From Microbulbifer sp. Q7 (GTDB lineage: Bacteria > Pseudomonadota > Gammaproteobacteria > Pseudomonadales > Cellvibrionaceae): a stretch of DNA of 64,000 nt. How positions within the stretch are numbered: position 1 is the stretch's first letter; each line of letters begins with the position of its first letter. The DNA lies in NCBI RefSeq assembly GCF_001639145.1, contig NZ_LROY01000002.1, positions 2,388,501-2,452,500 on the forward strand, in the 5' to 3' direction. The notes beneath the pieces are model-generated. The model saw only the letters and a program-made list of their open reading frames with translations. It was not told where the DNA came from and searched no databases. Below, in pieces: positions 1 through 8,224 of this stretch. The position numbers and the translations under genes are program-made.

Positions 1-59
<59 letters not shown>

Positions 60-140
60 GAACCGCGTGCGAAAACCTCCACGATAGAAGACCAAACAAC
101 TTCTTCTACCTTCGATGCCAGCACACAGGCATCTGAATAA

Positions 141-224
141 TGGTGCAGGGGGGTGGATTCGAACCACCGAAGCTTGCGCGTCAGATTTACAGTCTGATCC
201 CTTTGGCCACTCGGGAACCCCTGC
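141..224 (-). tRNA. tRNA-Tyr (GTA)
   Basis: On the minus strand the acceptor 5' strand GCAGGGG pairs with CCCCTGC and an encoded CCA follows (TGG at 141-143 on the plus strand). The anticodon loop CTGTAAA carries GTA, a long variable arm is present and the T-loop is GGTTCGAATCC. At 84 nt with a class II variable arm it fits bacterial tRNA-Tyr. It is the middle gene of the three-tRNA cluster. Confidence 0.96.
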
Positions 225-333
225 TCGAAAGCGGTGCGTATTTTCTACAGCAACCTCTTCGATGTCAACATTTTTTCTTTCAAATTCACATACTTACCTG
301 AAATTCTTCAAAAGCACATGAAGCGAGAAAGAA

Positions 334-409
334 TGGAGCTGGCGAGAGGAGTCGAACCCCCGACCGGCTGATTACAAGTCAGCTGCTCTACCAACTGAGC
401 TACGCCAGC
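334..409 (-). tRNA. tRNA-Thr (TGT)
   Basis: On the minus strand GCTGGCG pairs with CGCCAGC and an encoded CCA follows. The D-arm is AGCTCAGTTGGTAGAGC, the anticodon loop CTTGTAA carries TGT, and the T-arm is GGGGGTTCGACTCC. At 76 nt it is the first gene of the cluster and lies about 70 nt downstream of a strong promoter. Confidence 0.97.
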
Positions 410-481
410 GCCCCATATTGCCGCCCGTTAAGACAGCAAGACCACCCGGGGTTGTTGACCTCCCCCTTAAGTGGAGGCGGG

Positions 482-510
482 ATTCTAGGGGAAGTGTCCG
501 CGACACGCAA
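482..510 (-). promoter_or_regulatory. sigma70 promoter of the tRNA operon
   Basis: On the minus strand a -35 TTGCGT (505-510) and a -10 TAGAAT (482-487) are separated by exactly 17 bp. They are followed by a GC-rich discriminator (CCCGCC), the kind found at stringently controlled stable-RNA promoters. The leader up to the tRNA-Thr contains a small CCTCC/GGAGG hairpin. Confidence 0.75.
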
Positions 511-556
511 CAGGGGATTGTCGCTTTTCTTCACCCCGATGAATCCGGCCGTTAAA

Positions 557-1294
557 TTACTCCTCGGAACCGCGACGAATCTCGCTACACAGGTTCTGGC
601 GGCGCTCGACATCCGGGTAGTCGCGCTGTAGCTGATCCCAGAAACCCTCGGCGACAACATCCTCCAGACGCCCGCCATCCGAGACACCGAGAACCACCCA
701 GCGCTCGAGATAGGTCTGCGGCTCTTCGCGAAACTCGGCGGCGAATCCGCGCTCATTCAACTCTTCCTTGAGCGCCTCGGCACGCTCGATCTCGGAAAAG
801 ATGCCAAAGGATATCCCATTCTCCAGAGAACCCTTGGGTATGACGTAGCTATCGATGCCGGCGGCCTGCAACTCCCTCAACTTGCGAAACGCCTCCTGCG
901 AAGAGTTTAGCGGCGCGAGAAAAACCCAGTAGCGCATCTGGCCCTGCATTTCTATTTCTTCGAGGGAAGCCTCCAGCTGCAGCGCCTTCAGGCGCTGCGC
1001 CACGTCTTCTCCCTGGTAGGCGAGCTCAAAGGGGCCCACCAGCGTACACAACCCGCCGGAAGCGGAAGCCGTTTGATCGGAGGAAGGGGGCGGCTCGGAA
1101 ACTTTCGGAGACGTCGGCGCCTCGTCGGCGTCAACCAGCGATGCGGGGTCCGCTTCGCTTAGCAATGTGATACTGGCGGCACGCTCGTCCTGAGCGGCGG
1201 GGGCAACCCGCACCGGAGCAGGGTCGCCACTCGACATAAACCAGGCCAGGAGCCCGATGTTAGCCAGTACCAATAGAATAAAAATCCAACGCAT
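557..1294 (-). CDS. SPOR-domain membrane-anchored protein
   Basis: A 245-residue protein. The start chosen is the ATG at 1294 because it puts a hydrophobic anchor (about residues 3-19, IFILLVLANIGLLAWFM) at the very N-terminus; the open frame extends further upstream without a plausible start. A Pro/Ala/Ser-rich low-complexity linker (about 25-85) is followed by a C-terminal SPOR-like domain with the features GLCTLVGPF, YWVFLAP and GISFGIFSEIERAEALKEEL. SPOR domains bind denuded septal peptidoglycan, so a periplasmic, cell-division-associated role is likely. It is the last gene of the birA-coaX run, separated from coaX by about 340 bp containing a structured repeat. Confidence 0.8.
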   Translation of the reverse strand: MRWIFILLVLANIGLLAWFMSSGDPAPVRVAPAAQDERAASITLLSEADPASLVDADEAPTSPKVSEPPPSSDQTASASGGLCTLVGPFELAYQGEDVAQRLKALQLEASLEEIEMQGQMRYWVFLAPLNSSQEAFRKLRELQAAGIDSYVIPKGSLENGISFGIFSEIERAEALKEELNERGFAAEFREEPQTYLERWVVLGVSDGGRLEDVVAEGFWDQLQRDYPDVERRQNLCSEIRRGSEE

Positions 1295-1635
1295 AATTTC
1301 TCTGAGCCACTGAAACAAACAGTTAATAGGGGCGCGACATCGCACCCCTCGGCAAAATAACGGGCATTCTAGCCAACCGCCGCCATTCCCTGACGGCTAC
1401 TGGCGCACACCACAGGCAAAAACACCGGTAACCGGGGTAGTGGTGTTCACCTAACACAGCCACGGGCGAAGGTGACGATGCCGGGTGCGGTCTTGCGGGA
1501 CCTTCACCGCCATGGATGGCGGTGCAGAGCCCCATGGATGGGTTTACCGCGTGTCTCGCAAGACCGCACCCGGTAGCGGCAACGCCACCAAAAGGCTCGA
1601 CTGAACACCATTGCGGCAGCCGGGGAGCATTATCG
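1295..1635. other. 341-bp gap between coaX and the SPOR gene
   Basis: No credible gene is seen in this gap. Its central part (1481-1573) is occupied by a nested inverted-repeat element described separately. The stretch next to the SPOR start presumably carries that gene's promoter, but no convincing -35/-10 pair could be chosen. Confidence 0.6.
1481..1573 (+). repeat. structured intergenic element, copy 1 (outer stem closing two hairpins)
   Basis: The outer arms 1481-1501 and 1553-1573 pair over 21 bp: 17 perfect base pairs, one G-T, then three more pairs. Inside are hairpin A at 1505-1524 (CACCGCCA / TGGCGGTG, loop TGGA) and hairpin B, CCCA-TGGA-TGGG, followed by GTTTACCGCGT. The order of parts and the loop and junction sequences match copies 2 and 3 at 9249-9325 and 9407-9518, although the stem sequences differ. 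The function is unknown. Confidence 0.8.
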
Positions 1636-2406
1636 CTACGGGTTGGTAAGCGCCAACCCCTCCATCACCAGGTCTTCAATCACTACATTCGGGCGATCGC
1701 ACCAGCGGGCAAGCACAGCCCCATCGCCCCCGCAGAACAGCAGGCGCGGCGCAGAATGCCCCTCCACCGCACAGCGGTGGACAAGGCCGTCGTAGGCGCG
1801 CTCCACGGCCCCCAGTACCATTAACGGCAGGCCGTGGTTAACCGCCTCGGCCGTGTCACACCCCGGCGCCAGTGAACTAATCGCACTCGCCGGAGGTGCT
1901 ACTTTCACCGCGTCGGTATCGGCGTACAGCGCCCGCCGCATCAAACCCAGCCCCGGGACTATGTAGCCCCCCAGGTGTTCGCCACCGGCACCCAACAGAT
2001 CGAGGGTCACCGCGCTGCCACAATCCACCACCAGTGCCGGTGACGGGGCGCGCCGATACGCAGCGAGCACCGCCAGCCAGCGGTCCACCCCGAGCCGGGA
2101 AATGTCCCGGTATGCGCAACGGACGCCTCCGCATTCGGCACGCACGCGGGCGAACGCCACATTCAGGCCCAGCGCGTCATAGAGACACGCGGAGATCGCC
2201 TGCGCAACACCCGCGCCGGCCACGTTGGCCGCGCGTACCCGCTGCGGCGCATGCGTCCGCCACGCGGCCGGCAAGGTATCCCCCAGCCACCACTCGCCGG
2301 GACCCAGCACTCCCCGCTCGACTACCGAGACAGCGCCATCACCGGCGTCAGTAATCAGGCGCCACTTGGCGCGCGTATTGCCCTGGTCCAGTTCGAGGAT
2401 CGTCAT
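1636..2406 (-). CDS. coaX: type III pantothenate kinase
   Basis: At 256 residues this is a normal length for CoaX, which phosphorylates pantothenate in the first step of coenzyme A synthesis. It shows the acetate-kinase-superfamily fold signatures: N-terminal ELDQGNTRAKW (phosphate-1 motif), RLGVDRWLAVLAA, then VVDCGSAVTLDLL with the catalytic Asp, and GGYIVPGLGLM. The C-terminal LLFCGGDGAVLA is the adenosine-side motif. It starts 11 bp after birA. birA-coaX adjacency is common in gammaproteobacteria. Confidence 0.95.
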   Translation of the reverse strand: MTILELDQGNTRAKWRLITDAGDGAVSVVERGVLGPGEWWLGDTLPAAWRTHAPQRVRAANVAGAGVAQAISACLYDALGLNVAFARVRAECGGVRCAYRDISRLGVDRWLAVLAAYRRAPSPALVVDCGSAVTLDLLGAGGEHLGGYIVPGLGLMRRALYADTDAVKVAPPASAISSLAPGCDTAEAVNHGLPLMVLGAVERAYDGLVHRCAVEGHSAPRLLFCGGDGAVLARWCDRPNVVIEDLVMEGLALTNP

Positions 2407-2417
2407 ATTCGCGCTCT

Positions 2418-3440
2418 CTAACCGCCACTGGCCGGACGCAAGGACACTTCTCCACCGTGAAACACCCTCGGCTCGCCATCGATTTCAAGTAACAGCGCAC
2501 CGCTACGGTCCACGCCGCGCGCAATGCCACACCAGCGCTGCTGGGCCGACTGCAGGCACACCTCGGCACCGGCAAACTGGTCCAACGCCAGCCACGCTTC
2601 ACGCCAACGGGCGAACCCGGACTCGGGGTAGGTCTCCAGCATCGGCAGAAGCTCATTCAGCATTGCCGCCACCAGCGCGTTGCGGGAGATACCCGGCCGC
2701 ACCGCTTCAAGGTCAATCCACGGCTGCCCAATGGCTTCTGCGGCGGACGCTGGCAGTCGCATATTCAAGCCAATTCCCACTACCACCGCACAGCGGTCTG
2801 TAAGGTCACCACTCAACTCCAACAGCACACCGGCCAGCTTGCGTCCACGGCACCACACGTCATTGGGCCACTTGAGGCGCACGCCCGGCACATCAAACTG
2901 CGCCAGCGCACGGGCCAGCGCGACACCAACCGCGAGGCTCAATCCCTCCAGCAACGGCACCCCACCGTTGAACTGCCAGCCGACAGACAGACTCACGCCA
3001 CTGGCAAACGGACTGGTCCATTGACGCCCACGGCGCCCACGCCCGGCACTCTGCTGCTCCGCCAGCACCACCTTGCCGTGGCCGCGTCCGGCTTCCAGCG
3101 CCTCCAGTGTGCGCGCATTTGTCGAATCGACCAGGTCATACAGGTCCAGATCGCCGATCAGCATGCGCGCCGGATCCGACAACCCCAAGCCGATGGCATC
3201 CGCATCCAGCAACTCGAGGCCGCCAGGCAATTGATAACCGCGGCCCTTGACCGAGGAGACTTCCACCCCCAGTTGCTCCAGCTTCTGCAGCTGCTTCCAG
3301 ACGGCCGCGCGGCTTACCCCGAGGCGCTCGCCCAGGAATTCACCGGAATGGACCGCACCGTCCGCCAACAGCAACAACAGTGGCCGCAATTGCGTAAAAG
3401 CGTTGCTTTCTGGCGATGTGTAATCAGGCAAAACCCGCAC
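2418..3440 (-). CDS. birA: bifunctional biotin--protein ligase / biotin operon repressor
   Basis: A 340-residue protein. The N-terminal winged-helix domain (about 17-80, GEFLGERLGVSRAAVWKQLQ) is the DNA-binding part of group II BirA. The central catalytic domain has STNARTLEAL and the biotinyl-AMP loop GRGRRGRQW, then LKWPNDVW and GRKLAGVLLE. A small C-terminal SH3-like domain ends with FHGGEVSLRP. It biotinylates the acetyl-CoA carboxylase carrier protein and represses bio genes. The start is a GTG 3 bp downstream of the alr stop, so translation is probably coupled. Confidence 0.95.
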   Translation of the reverse strand: MRVLPDYTSPESNAFTQLRPLLLLLADGAVHSGEFLGERLGVSRAAVWKQLQKLEQLGVEVSSVKGRGYQLPGGLELLDADAIGLGLSDPARMLIGDLDLYDLVDSTNARTLEALEAGRGHGKVVLAEQQSAGRGRRGRQWTSPFASGVSLSVGWQFNGGVPLLEGLSLAVGVALARALAQFDVPGVRLKWPNDVWCRGRKLAGVLLELSGDLTDRCAVVVGIGLNMRLPASAAEAIGQPWIDLEAVRPGISRNALVAAMLNELLPMLETYPESGFARWREAWLALDQFAGAEVCLQSAQQRWCGIARGVDRSGALLLEIDGEPRVFHGGEVSLRPASGG

Positions 3441-3443
3441 CTT

Positions 3444-4604
3444 TTACAAATAGCAGCGGCCGTATCGGCGGCCGAGACTGGTAAGAATTTCGTAGCCGAT
3501 GGTACCGGCAGCGGCACCCATATGGTCGACCGTAAGCTGATCATTGAGCAGCTCGATGGCCTGCAGCCGCCCGCGCTGCTCCTCGCTCAGAGCGCTGACA
3601 TCAAACACACAGCTGTCCATGGAAACCCGACCGATCATCGGCACCACGACGCGTTGCTCCGACTCACAAGCCGCCCCTCCGATCACCGCGGCACCGCGCC
3701 CGCGGCCGCTCTGGGTACGCAGAACGCCATCCGCATAACCACCACGGGCCACCGCCAGCCAGCTGCCGGCGCGAGCCTGCTGAGTAGCACCGTAGCCCAC
3801 CGCGCTATCACACTCTACCTGCCGCACCTGCAACACTGGCAGCTGCAGCCGTACCACCGCGCGCATGGGGTTGGGCAACTCCGGAGTAGGGTTGACGCCG
3901 TACAGCGCCGCGCCCGGTCGCGCCACATCGAAATGATAGGACTCACCGAGATAGATCCCGGAGGAGTTGGCGAGACTGGTTTCCACCTCCGGGCAGACCT
4001 GCCGCAGCGCACTGCAGGCGTCGCTAAAGTGCTGCAACTGCTGCCGATTCTGCGGGTGTCGTGCATCATCCGCGCAGGCCAGGTGGCTGAGAAACAACTG
4101 AATATTCGCCGACTGCAATAGCGGTGGCAGCTGCAATAACCGCCGAAACTCAGCGGGCTCCATGCCCAAGCGGGTCATTCCGGAATCCAACTTGAGCGCA
4201 CAGGGCGCCGCCACACCGTCACGCGCAGTAGCCTCCACCCAGGACTGAATCTGCGCGGTGGTCACCAGCACCGGCACGAGCCCAGCCTCAGCACAGGCGC
4301 GCTCCAAGCCGGGACGTACGCCGGTCAGCAAGACGATACGGGCATCGCCCGGTAACAGGGGCCGCACAACCTTCCCCTCGGCCAGGGTGGCAACGAAAAA
4401 GTCTCGGCATCCTGCAGCGTAGAGCGCCGGCACCACCCGGACGACACCGAGGCCATAGGCATCCGCCTTGACCACCGCACCACAGCGGCTGCCAGCGCGC
4501 AGGCGCCCGCGCAACACACGATAGTTGTCCACCAGCGCACCGGTATCGATGATCAGCAGGCCTTCGCTCGCATCATGGGCCAAAGGGGTACCACTTTCAT
4601 CCAC
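3444..4604 (-). CDS. alr: alanine racemase (PLP-dependent)
   Basis: A 386-residue protein with a GTG start at 4604, chosen because a GGGAG Shine-Dalgarno precedes it and it follows the ABC permease stop by 13 bp; the longer open frame upstream overlaps that gene. The PLP lysine motif VVKADAYGLG lies near residue 42, the substrate region reads KLDSGMTRLGM, and the C-terminal catalytic tyrosine lies in SAVGYGATQQ. MIGRVSMDSC and GTIGYEILT are typical Alr signatures. It interconverts L- and D-alanine for peptidoglycan. Confidence 0.93.
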   Translation of the reverse strand: MDESGTPLAHDASEGLLIIDTGALVDNYRVLRGRLRAGSRCGAVVKADAYGLGVVRVVPALYAAGCRDFFVATLAEGKVVRPLLPGDARIVLLTGVRPGLERACAEAGLVPVLVTTAQIQSWVEATARDGVAAPCALKLDSGMTRLGMEPAEFRRLLQLPPLLQSANIQLFLSHLACADDARHPQNRQQLQHFSDACSALRQVCPEVETSLANSSGIYLGESYHFDVARPGAALYGVNPTPELPNPMRAVVRLQLPVLQVRQVECDSAVGYGATQQARAGSWLAVARGGYADGVLRTQSGRGRGAAVIGGAACESEQRVVVPMIGRVSMDSCVFDVSALSEEQRGRLQAIELLNDQLTVDHMGAAAGTIGYEILTSLGRRYGRCYL

Positions 4605-4617
4605 GGGTCTCACTCCC

Positions 4618-5808
4618 TCAGGCCGCTGAAAGCAGAGTTTCGCGGCGCAATGCCCGCGCACCGACCAGGACCGCCGCCGCGACCAGCCCCAGGGTGACCA
4701 GCGATCCCGCCAGCATCCAGGCCGGTGACACCGCACTGCCCACCAGTAAGCCCTTGAGCCACTGCTGCTGGCCGATCAACGGCAACAGCTGCCAGGTATC
4801 GGCCAGCTCGATCTGAGCGGCATCCAGGATCACCAGCAACGCCAGTGGCGCGATCTGAAAAATACTGAGCTGCGTCTGTGCATCCTTGAACGACTGCGAG
4901 CGCAGCGCCAACAGGATCTGCAACACCGCCACCAGCAGCGCCAGGGGCAACAGCACCAACCCCATGGCAATCACGCCACCCAGCGTGGTGGCCTGCTGTA
5001 TGCCCAGCTCCGCCAGTGGCATGAACGGCATCATCAACACCAGCGCGGTGACCGCCAGCAGGGAACCCAACCAGCCAAGACTGGCCACCGCCAGCATTTT
5101 CGCGGTGATGACCTGCCATGCGGGCAACGGCTGCACCAGTAACGTCTCCAGGCTCAGCCGCTCCCGCTCACCGGCAGACGTATCCACCGAGGTGGCCAGG
5201 CTGGCCACAAACAACGTCAGGATCAGCAGACCGGGCACCGCGGCGAGAATCAGCGCACCGCGCATGGACGGTGTACTCACGTCGCGCATCTCCACCTGCC
5301 ACGGGGCCAACAGTTGCGGCGCCACACCACGCGCCGCCAGTCGCTGATTGACCACCAATTGCTGCATGGCCGCGAGGCGCTGCTGCACCTGACGCTCGGC
5401 GCGCCTGGCGCCGGTATCCGAGCTGTCCACATACAGATAGAGCCGCGGGGCACGGAAATCCTGGTAGCGTCGGGCAAAATCTTCCGGCACCACCAGCACC
5501 AGATCAAAGCCCTCCTGCAGCAGCACCTTGGGATCCCCCTCCGCGCGCTGCTCCACTTCCAGCGACGGCGCCACCAGCTTTTCCGCCAGCAGCGGCGCCG
5601 CTTCAGCACCGATCAGGGCAACCCGCGCGGTTTCCTCGGTCTGTTTCTTGACCATCATCACCGTCCCGCCGGCCAACATCACCGGGAACAGCAGGGAGAA
5701 ACTCACCGCCGTCAGCAACGCGCGGCGATCGCGCCAGGCCTCCAGAAATTCTTTTTTCAGCAGCGGCAATATTTGCCCCAGGTTACCTATCCACGAAGAC
5801 TGATTCAT
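4618..5808 (-). CDS. ABC-2 type transporter permease (NatB-like)
   Basis: A 396-residue protein. Residues 33-53 form a first membrane helix. A large extracytoplasmic region (about 55-200) with acidic and Gln-rich stretches follows, then a C-terminal block of five or so hydrophobic helices (about 200-385), the topology of NatB/ABC-2 exporter permeases. The conserved segment SAGERERLSLETLLVQPLPAW lies between helices. It overlaps the ATPase gene upstream by 4 bp, so the two form one exporter. The substrate (Na+, drug or peptide) cannot be told from sequence. Confidence 0.85.
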   Translation of the reverse strand: MNQSSWIGNLGQILPLLKKEFLEAWRDRRALLTAVSFSLLFPVMLAGGTVMMVKKQTEETARVALIGAEAAPLLAEKLVAPSLEVEQRAEGDPKVLLQEGFDLVLVVPEDFARRYQDFRAPRLYLYVDSSDTGARRAERQVQQRLAAMQQLVVNQRLAARGVAPQLLAPWQVEMRDVSTPSMRGALILAAVPGLLILTLFVASLATSVDTSAGERERLSLETLLVQPLPAWQVITAKMLAVASLGWLGSLLAVTALVLMMPFMPLAELGIQQATTLGGVIAMGLVLLPLALLVAVLQILLALRSQSFKDAQTQLSIFQIAPLALLVILDAAQIELADTWQLLPLIGQQQWLKGLLVGSAVSPAWMLAGSLVTLGLVAAAVLVGARALRRETLLSAA

Positions 5809-6554
5809 GCGGGTTCCATCTCCTGTTGCGCCTGCTGGCGGCCATAGGCCAGGGCGACAAAACTGTCTTCCAGTGATTCACACCCGGTGGTACGGCCGAG
5901 CTCCGCCGGTGTGCCGCGGCCGACAATGCGCCCAGCCGACATCACCAGTACCGTATCCGACAGTTCGGCCACTTCCGGCATCACATGGCTGGAAAACAGG
6001 ATGGTGGTGCCGGCCGCCCGCAGCCGCAGCAGGGTCTTGCGCAACAGGCGTACCGCCAGCACATCCAGTCCGCGGGTGGGCTCATCCAGTATCAGGTGCG
6101 GCGGGCGATGCACCAGAGCGCGGGCGAGGGACACCTTCATGCGCTCACCCTGGGAAAAGCCGCCCATGCGTCGATCCCACAGTGCCCCCAGCTCCAGCTC
6201 CTCGCGCACCGAGGTCAGGGCATCCTGCAGGTCTTTCCCCCCGAGGCCCTGCATCTGAGAAAAAATCTTCAGGTATTCCGCCACGGTAAGGCGTTCGTAC
6301 AGACCCTCGCGGTCTCCCACAACGCCGAGCTGACGCCGCGCCCCCTGCGGGTCCACGGCAGGATCAATGCCGCCTACGAGAACGCGGCCGGATGCCGGCT
6401 GCAACAGACCACAGATGATACGCAGGCAGCTGGTTTTACCGGCGCCGTTCGCCCCCAGCAGCGCGGTAATTTTGCCATCCGGCACGTCGAAGCTCAGCGC
6501 CTGTAGCACTGGCTTACCGGCGAAAGACTTACACACATTGTCTACTCGAATCAT
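5805..6554 (-). CDS. ABC transporter ATP-binding protein (NatA-like)
   Basis: A 249-residue ABC ATPase: Walker A GANGAGKTS near residue 34, Q-loop VVGDREGLYERLTV, signature FSQGERMKV, Walker B LILDEPTRGLD, then the H-loop SSHVMPE. It energises the adjacent permease. Its start overlaps the hydrolase stop by 4 bp and its stop overlaps the permease start by 4 bp, so hydrolase, ATPase and permease are translationally coupled. Confidence 0.92.
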   Translation of the reverse strand: MIRVDNVCKSFAGKPVLQALSFDVPDGKITALLGANGAGKTSCLRIICGLLQPASGRVLVGGIDPAVDPQGARRQLGVVGDREGLYERLTVAEYLKIFSQMQGLGGKDLQDALTSVREELELGALWDRRMGGFSQGERMKVSLARALVHRPPHLILDEPTRGLDVLAVRLLRKTLLRLRAAGTTILFSSHVMPEVAELSDTVLVMSAGRIVGRGTPAELGRTTGCESLEDSFVALAYGRQQAQQEMEPA

Positions 6555-8047
6555 TGCTCTGCCCCTCCCTGTTGAGCCGTAAGTGTGGGCGGGGAAATGG
6601 CTGGACCGTAGGCGGCGGCCATAAACGGCGGCCGCTCGATGTCCGCCACACAGGATGCATCCAGTGTGGTGTCCGGCGTATCGAGGAACGTACGGATCAG
6701 GTCCGGAATACAGCCACGCGCAGAATTGATATGCCCTCCACCCGCAACTACCAGGTGCTGCTTGTGCGGGAGGTATTCAAGCTGGGTATCGGCATAAACC
6801 GGGGGCGTAATCGGATCGGCACTACCAGAAATCAGCAGCACCGGGTGATCCCGCGGCGCGGGTTCGGCATAGGGGCGTGGCGCCACCGGCCAGCGCTTGC
6901 AGCCCTCAATAAAGGTGCGCACAAAGGCCTCACCGATAAAGGTCCCGGCACTGTCTGAGGCAATCTCATCCGCAGACACCCGGTGCATTTCCTCCGCACA
7001 GGCAACCGAGAACGTGAGCCCCATGGACATACTGCCTTCGAGCTGCGCAAACAGGCCAAAGATACCCGACAACGGCAACAGATTGCCGCGGCGTGCTTCA
7101 TGTACGGCAAAAGGTAGCTGCGCAGCCGCCCCGGGATCGTACAGTGCGGTGCGTACCGCGCTGGCCAGCATCCAGGCCTCGACGGGCTCCTCGCCCGGAA
7201 CCCCGGTAAATGGATCCGGAAAGCGCGCCGCCTGCTCTGGCGTCCACTCCGTGAGCAGCGCATCGAGTTCGCCGCGCCAGTCACCGAAATCGGCGCAGAC
7301 CGGGTCGACCGCACAGGCCTCCACCAGTTGTTGCAGCGATGCCTCTGCCGCCTGCGCAGTCAGGAACACCTTGGTATCGATGGGGGCGACACCATCCAGC
7401 ACCAGGCTCTGCAGGGATTGCGGATACCACTGCTGATACAGCAGCGCCGTACGCGTGCCCCAGGAACCACCCCACAGGGAAATGCGGCCGTGCCCCAGCG
7501 CCTTGCGCACCACCTCCAGGTCTTCCACCGTCTGGCGACTGTTGAGGGTTTTGGGGCGCTCCGGGTGCGCCTGGTAACAGCTGGCCAGCTGCTCGACAAA
7601 GTCCTGCAGCTGCGCTGGCATATCTTCGTCCATACCGCAATCGAACGGGTTGGAATAGCCGGCTCCCCGGCGATCCACAAACACGATGTCCCGCTCGCGA
7701 TTGAGCTTGCGCAGGGGGTTCAGCAGTTTTGCCAGCTGGCTGGCCGCTTGCCCCGGCCCACCAGCAAGCATGTACAGAGGCTCGCGCTGGCCGCCGCTCA
7801 GCGCCGACGCAACTCTGACCGAGAGCCGGGTATTGCCTTCCACCGCAATCTGGTAGCAGTGCAGGGATTCCGACCAGCCATCGAGATAGCAGGGGCTCGA
7901 CGCGGGTATGTCGCTGCCCCCTCCGGACAGGGTGGGCTGCGGCGACTGCGCCTGCGCCAGGCCTGCGCCAACCATCCCCAGTGGCAGGGCCAGCACGGCG
8001 GCCAGTCGGCGCCAGTGTGCACGTCCTGGATGTTTCCTTACTTCCAC
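6551..8047 (-). CDS. secreted alpha/beta hydrolase, TAP / proline-iminopeptidase family
   Basis: A 498-residue protein. The GTG at 8047 is preferred over an upstream TTG at 8074 because AGGAG lies 7 bp before it. A signal peptide (LAAVLALPLGMVGAGLAQAQ, cut near residue 35) suggests periplasmic export. The hydrolase core has MLAGGPGQAAS (oxyanion region), IVFVDRRGAGYS, and the nucleophile elbow WGGSWGTRTALL. The C-terminal TAP-like part has ISGSADPITPP (Asp) and VVAGGGHIN (His). It probably removes N-terminal residues from peptides. It leads the operon, so the exporter downstream may handle peptide-like compounds (inference). Confidence 0.85.
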   Translation of the reverse strand: MEVRKHPGRAHWRRLAAVLALPLGMVGAGLAQAQSPQPTLSGGGSDIPASSPCYLDGWSESLHCYQIAVEGNTRLSVRVASALSGGQREPLYMLAGGPGQAASQLAKLLNPLRKLNRERDIVFVDRRGAGYSNPFDCGMDEDMPAQLQDFVEQLASCYQAHPERPKTLNSRQTVEDLEVVRKALGHGRISLWGGSWGTRTALLYQQWYPQSLQSLVLDGVAPIDTKVFLTAQAAEASLQQLVEACAVDPVCADFGDWRGELDALLTEWTPEQAARFPDPFTGVPGEEPVEAWMLASAVRTALYDPGAAAQLPFAVHEARRGNLLPLSGIFGLFAQLEGSMSMGLTFSVACAEEMHRVSADEIASDSAGTFIGEAFVRTFIEGCKRWPVAPRPYAEPAPRDHPVLLISGSADPITPPVYADTQLEYLPHKQHLVVAGGGHINSARGCIPDLIRTFLDTPDTTLDASCVADIERPPFMAAAYGPAISPPTLTAQQGGAEQ

Positions 8048-8158
8048 GAATCTACTCCTGAATTTTTCCGTCAATCCCCGGCAGTCTACCGAACTTTTTA
8101 CGCCACCGCTCTAGCCAGCCCCCGCTCCGCGGCTGCGCGCCCGTGAATTGCGATAGCA

Positions 8159-8175
8159 CACTGTGCCACACAGTG
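8159..8175. repeat. perfect 7-bp hairpin / candidate operator
   Basis: CACTGTG-CCA-CACAGTG, upstream of the 8225 gene and just before a possible promoter (TTGCGG at 8183-8188, TAATTA at 8205-8210, 16 bp apart). It could be a regulator site between the two divergent genes. No family can be assigned. Confidence 0.35.
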
Positions 8176-8224
8176 GTAAGGTTTGCGGTCGCTGCGCTTT
8201 TGAATAATTAATACACACCACCGC

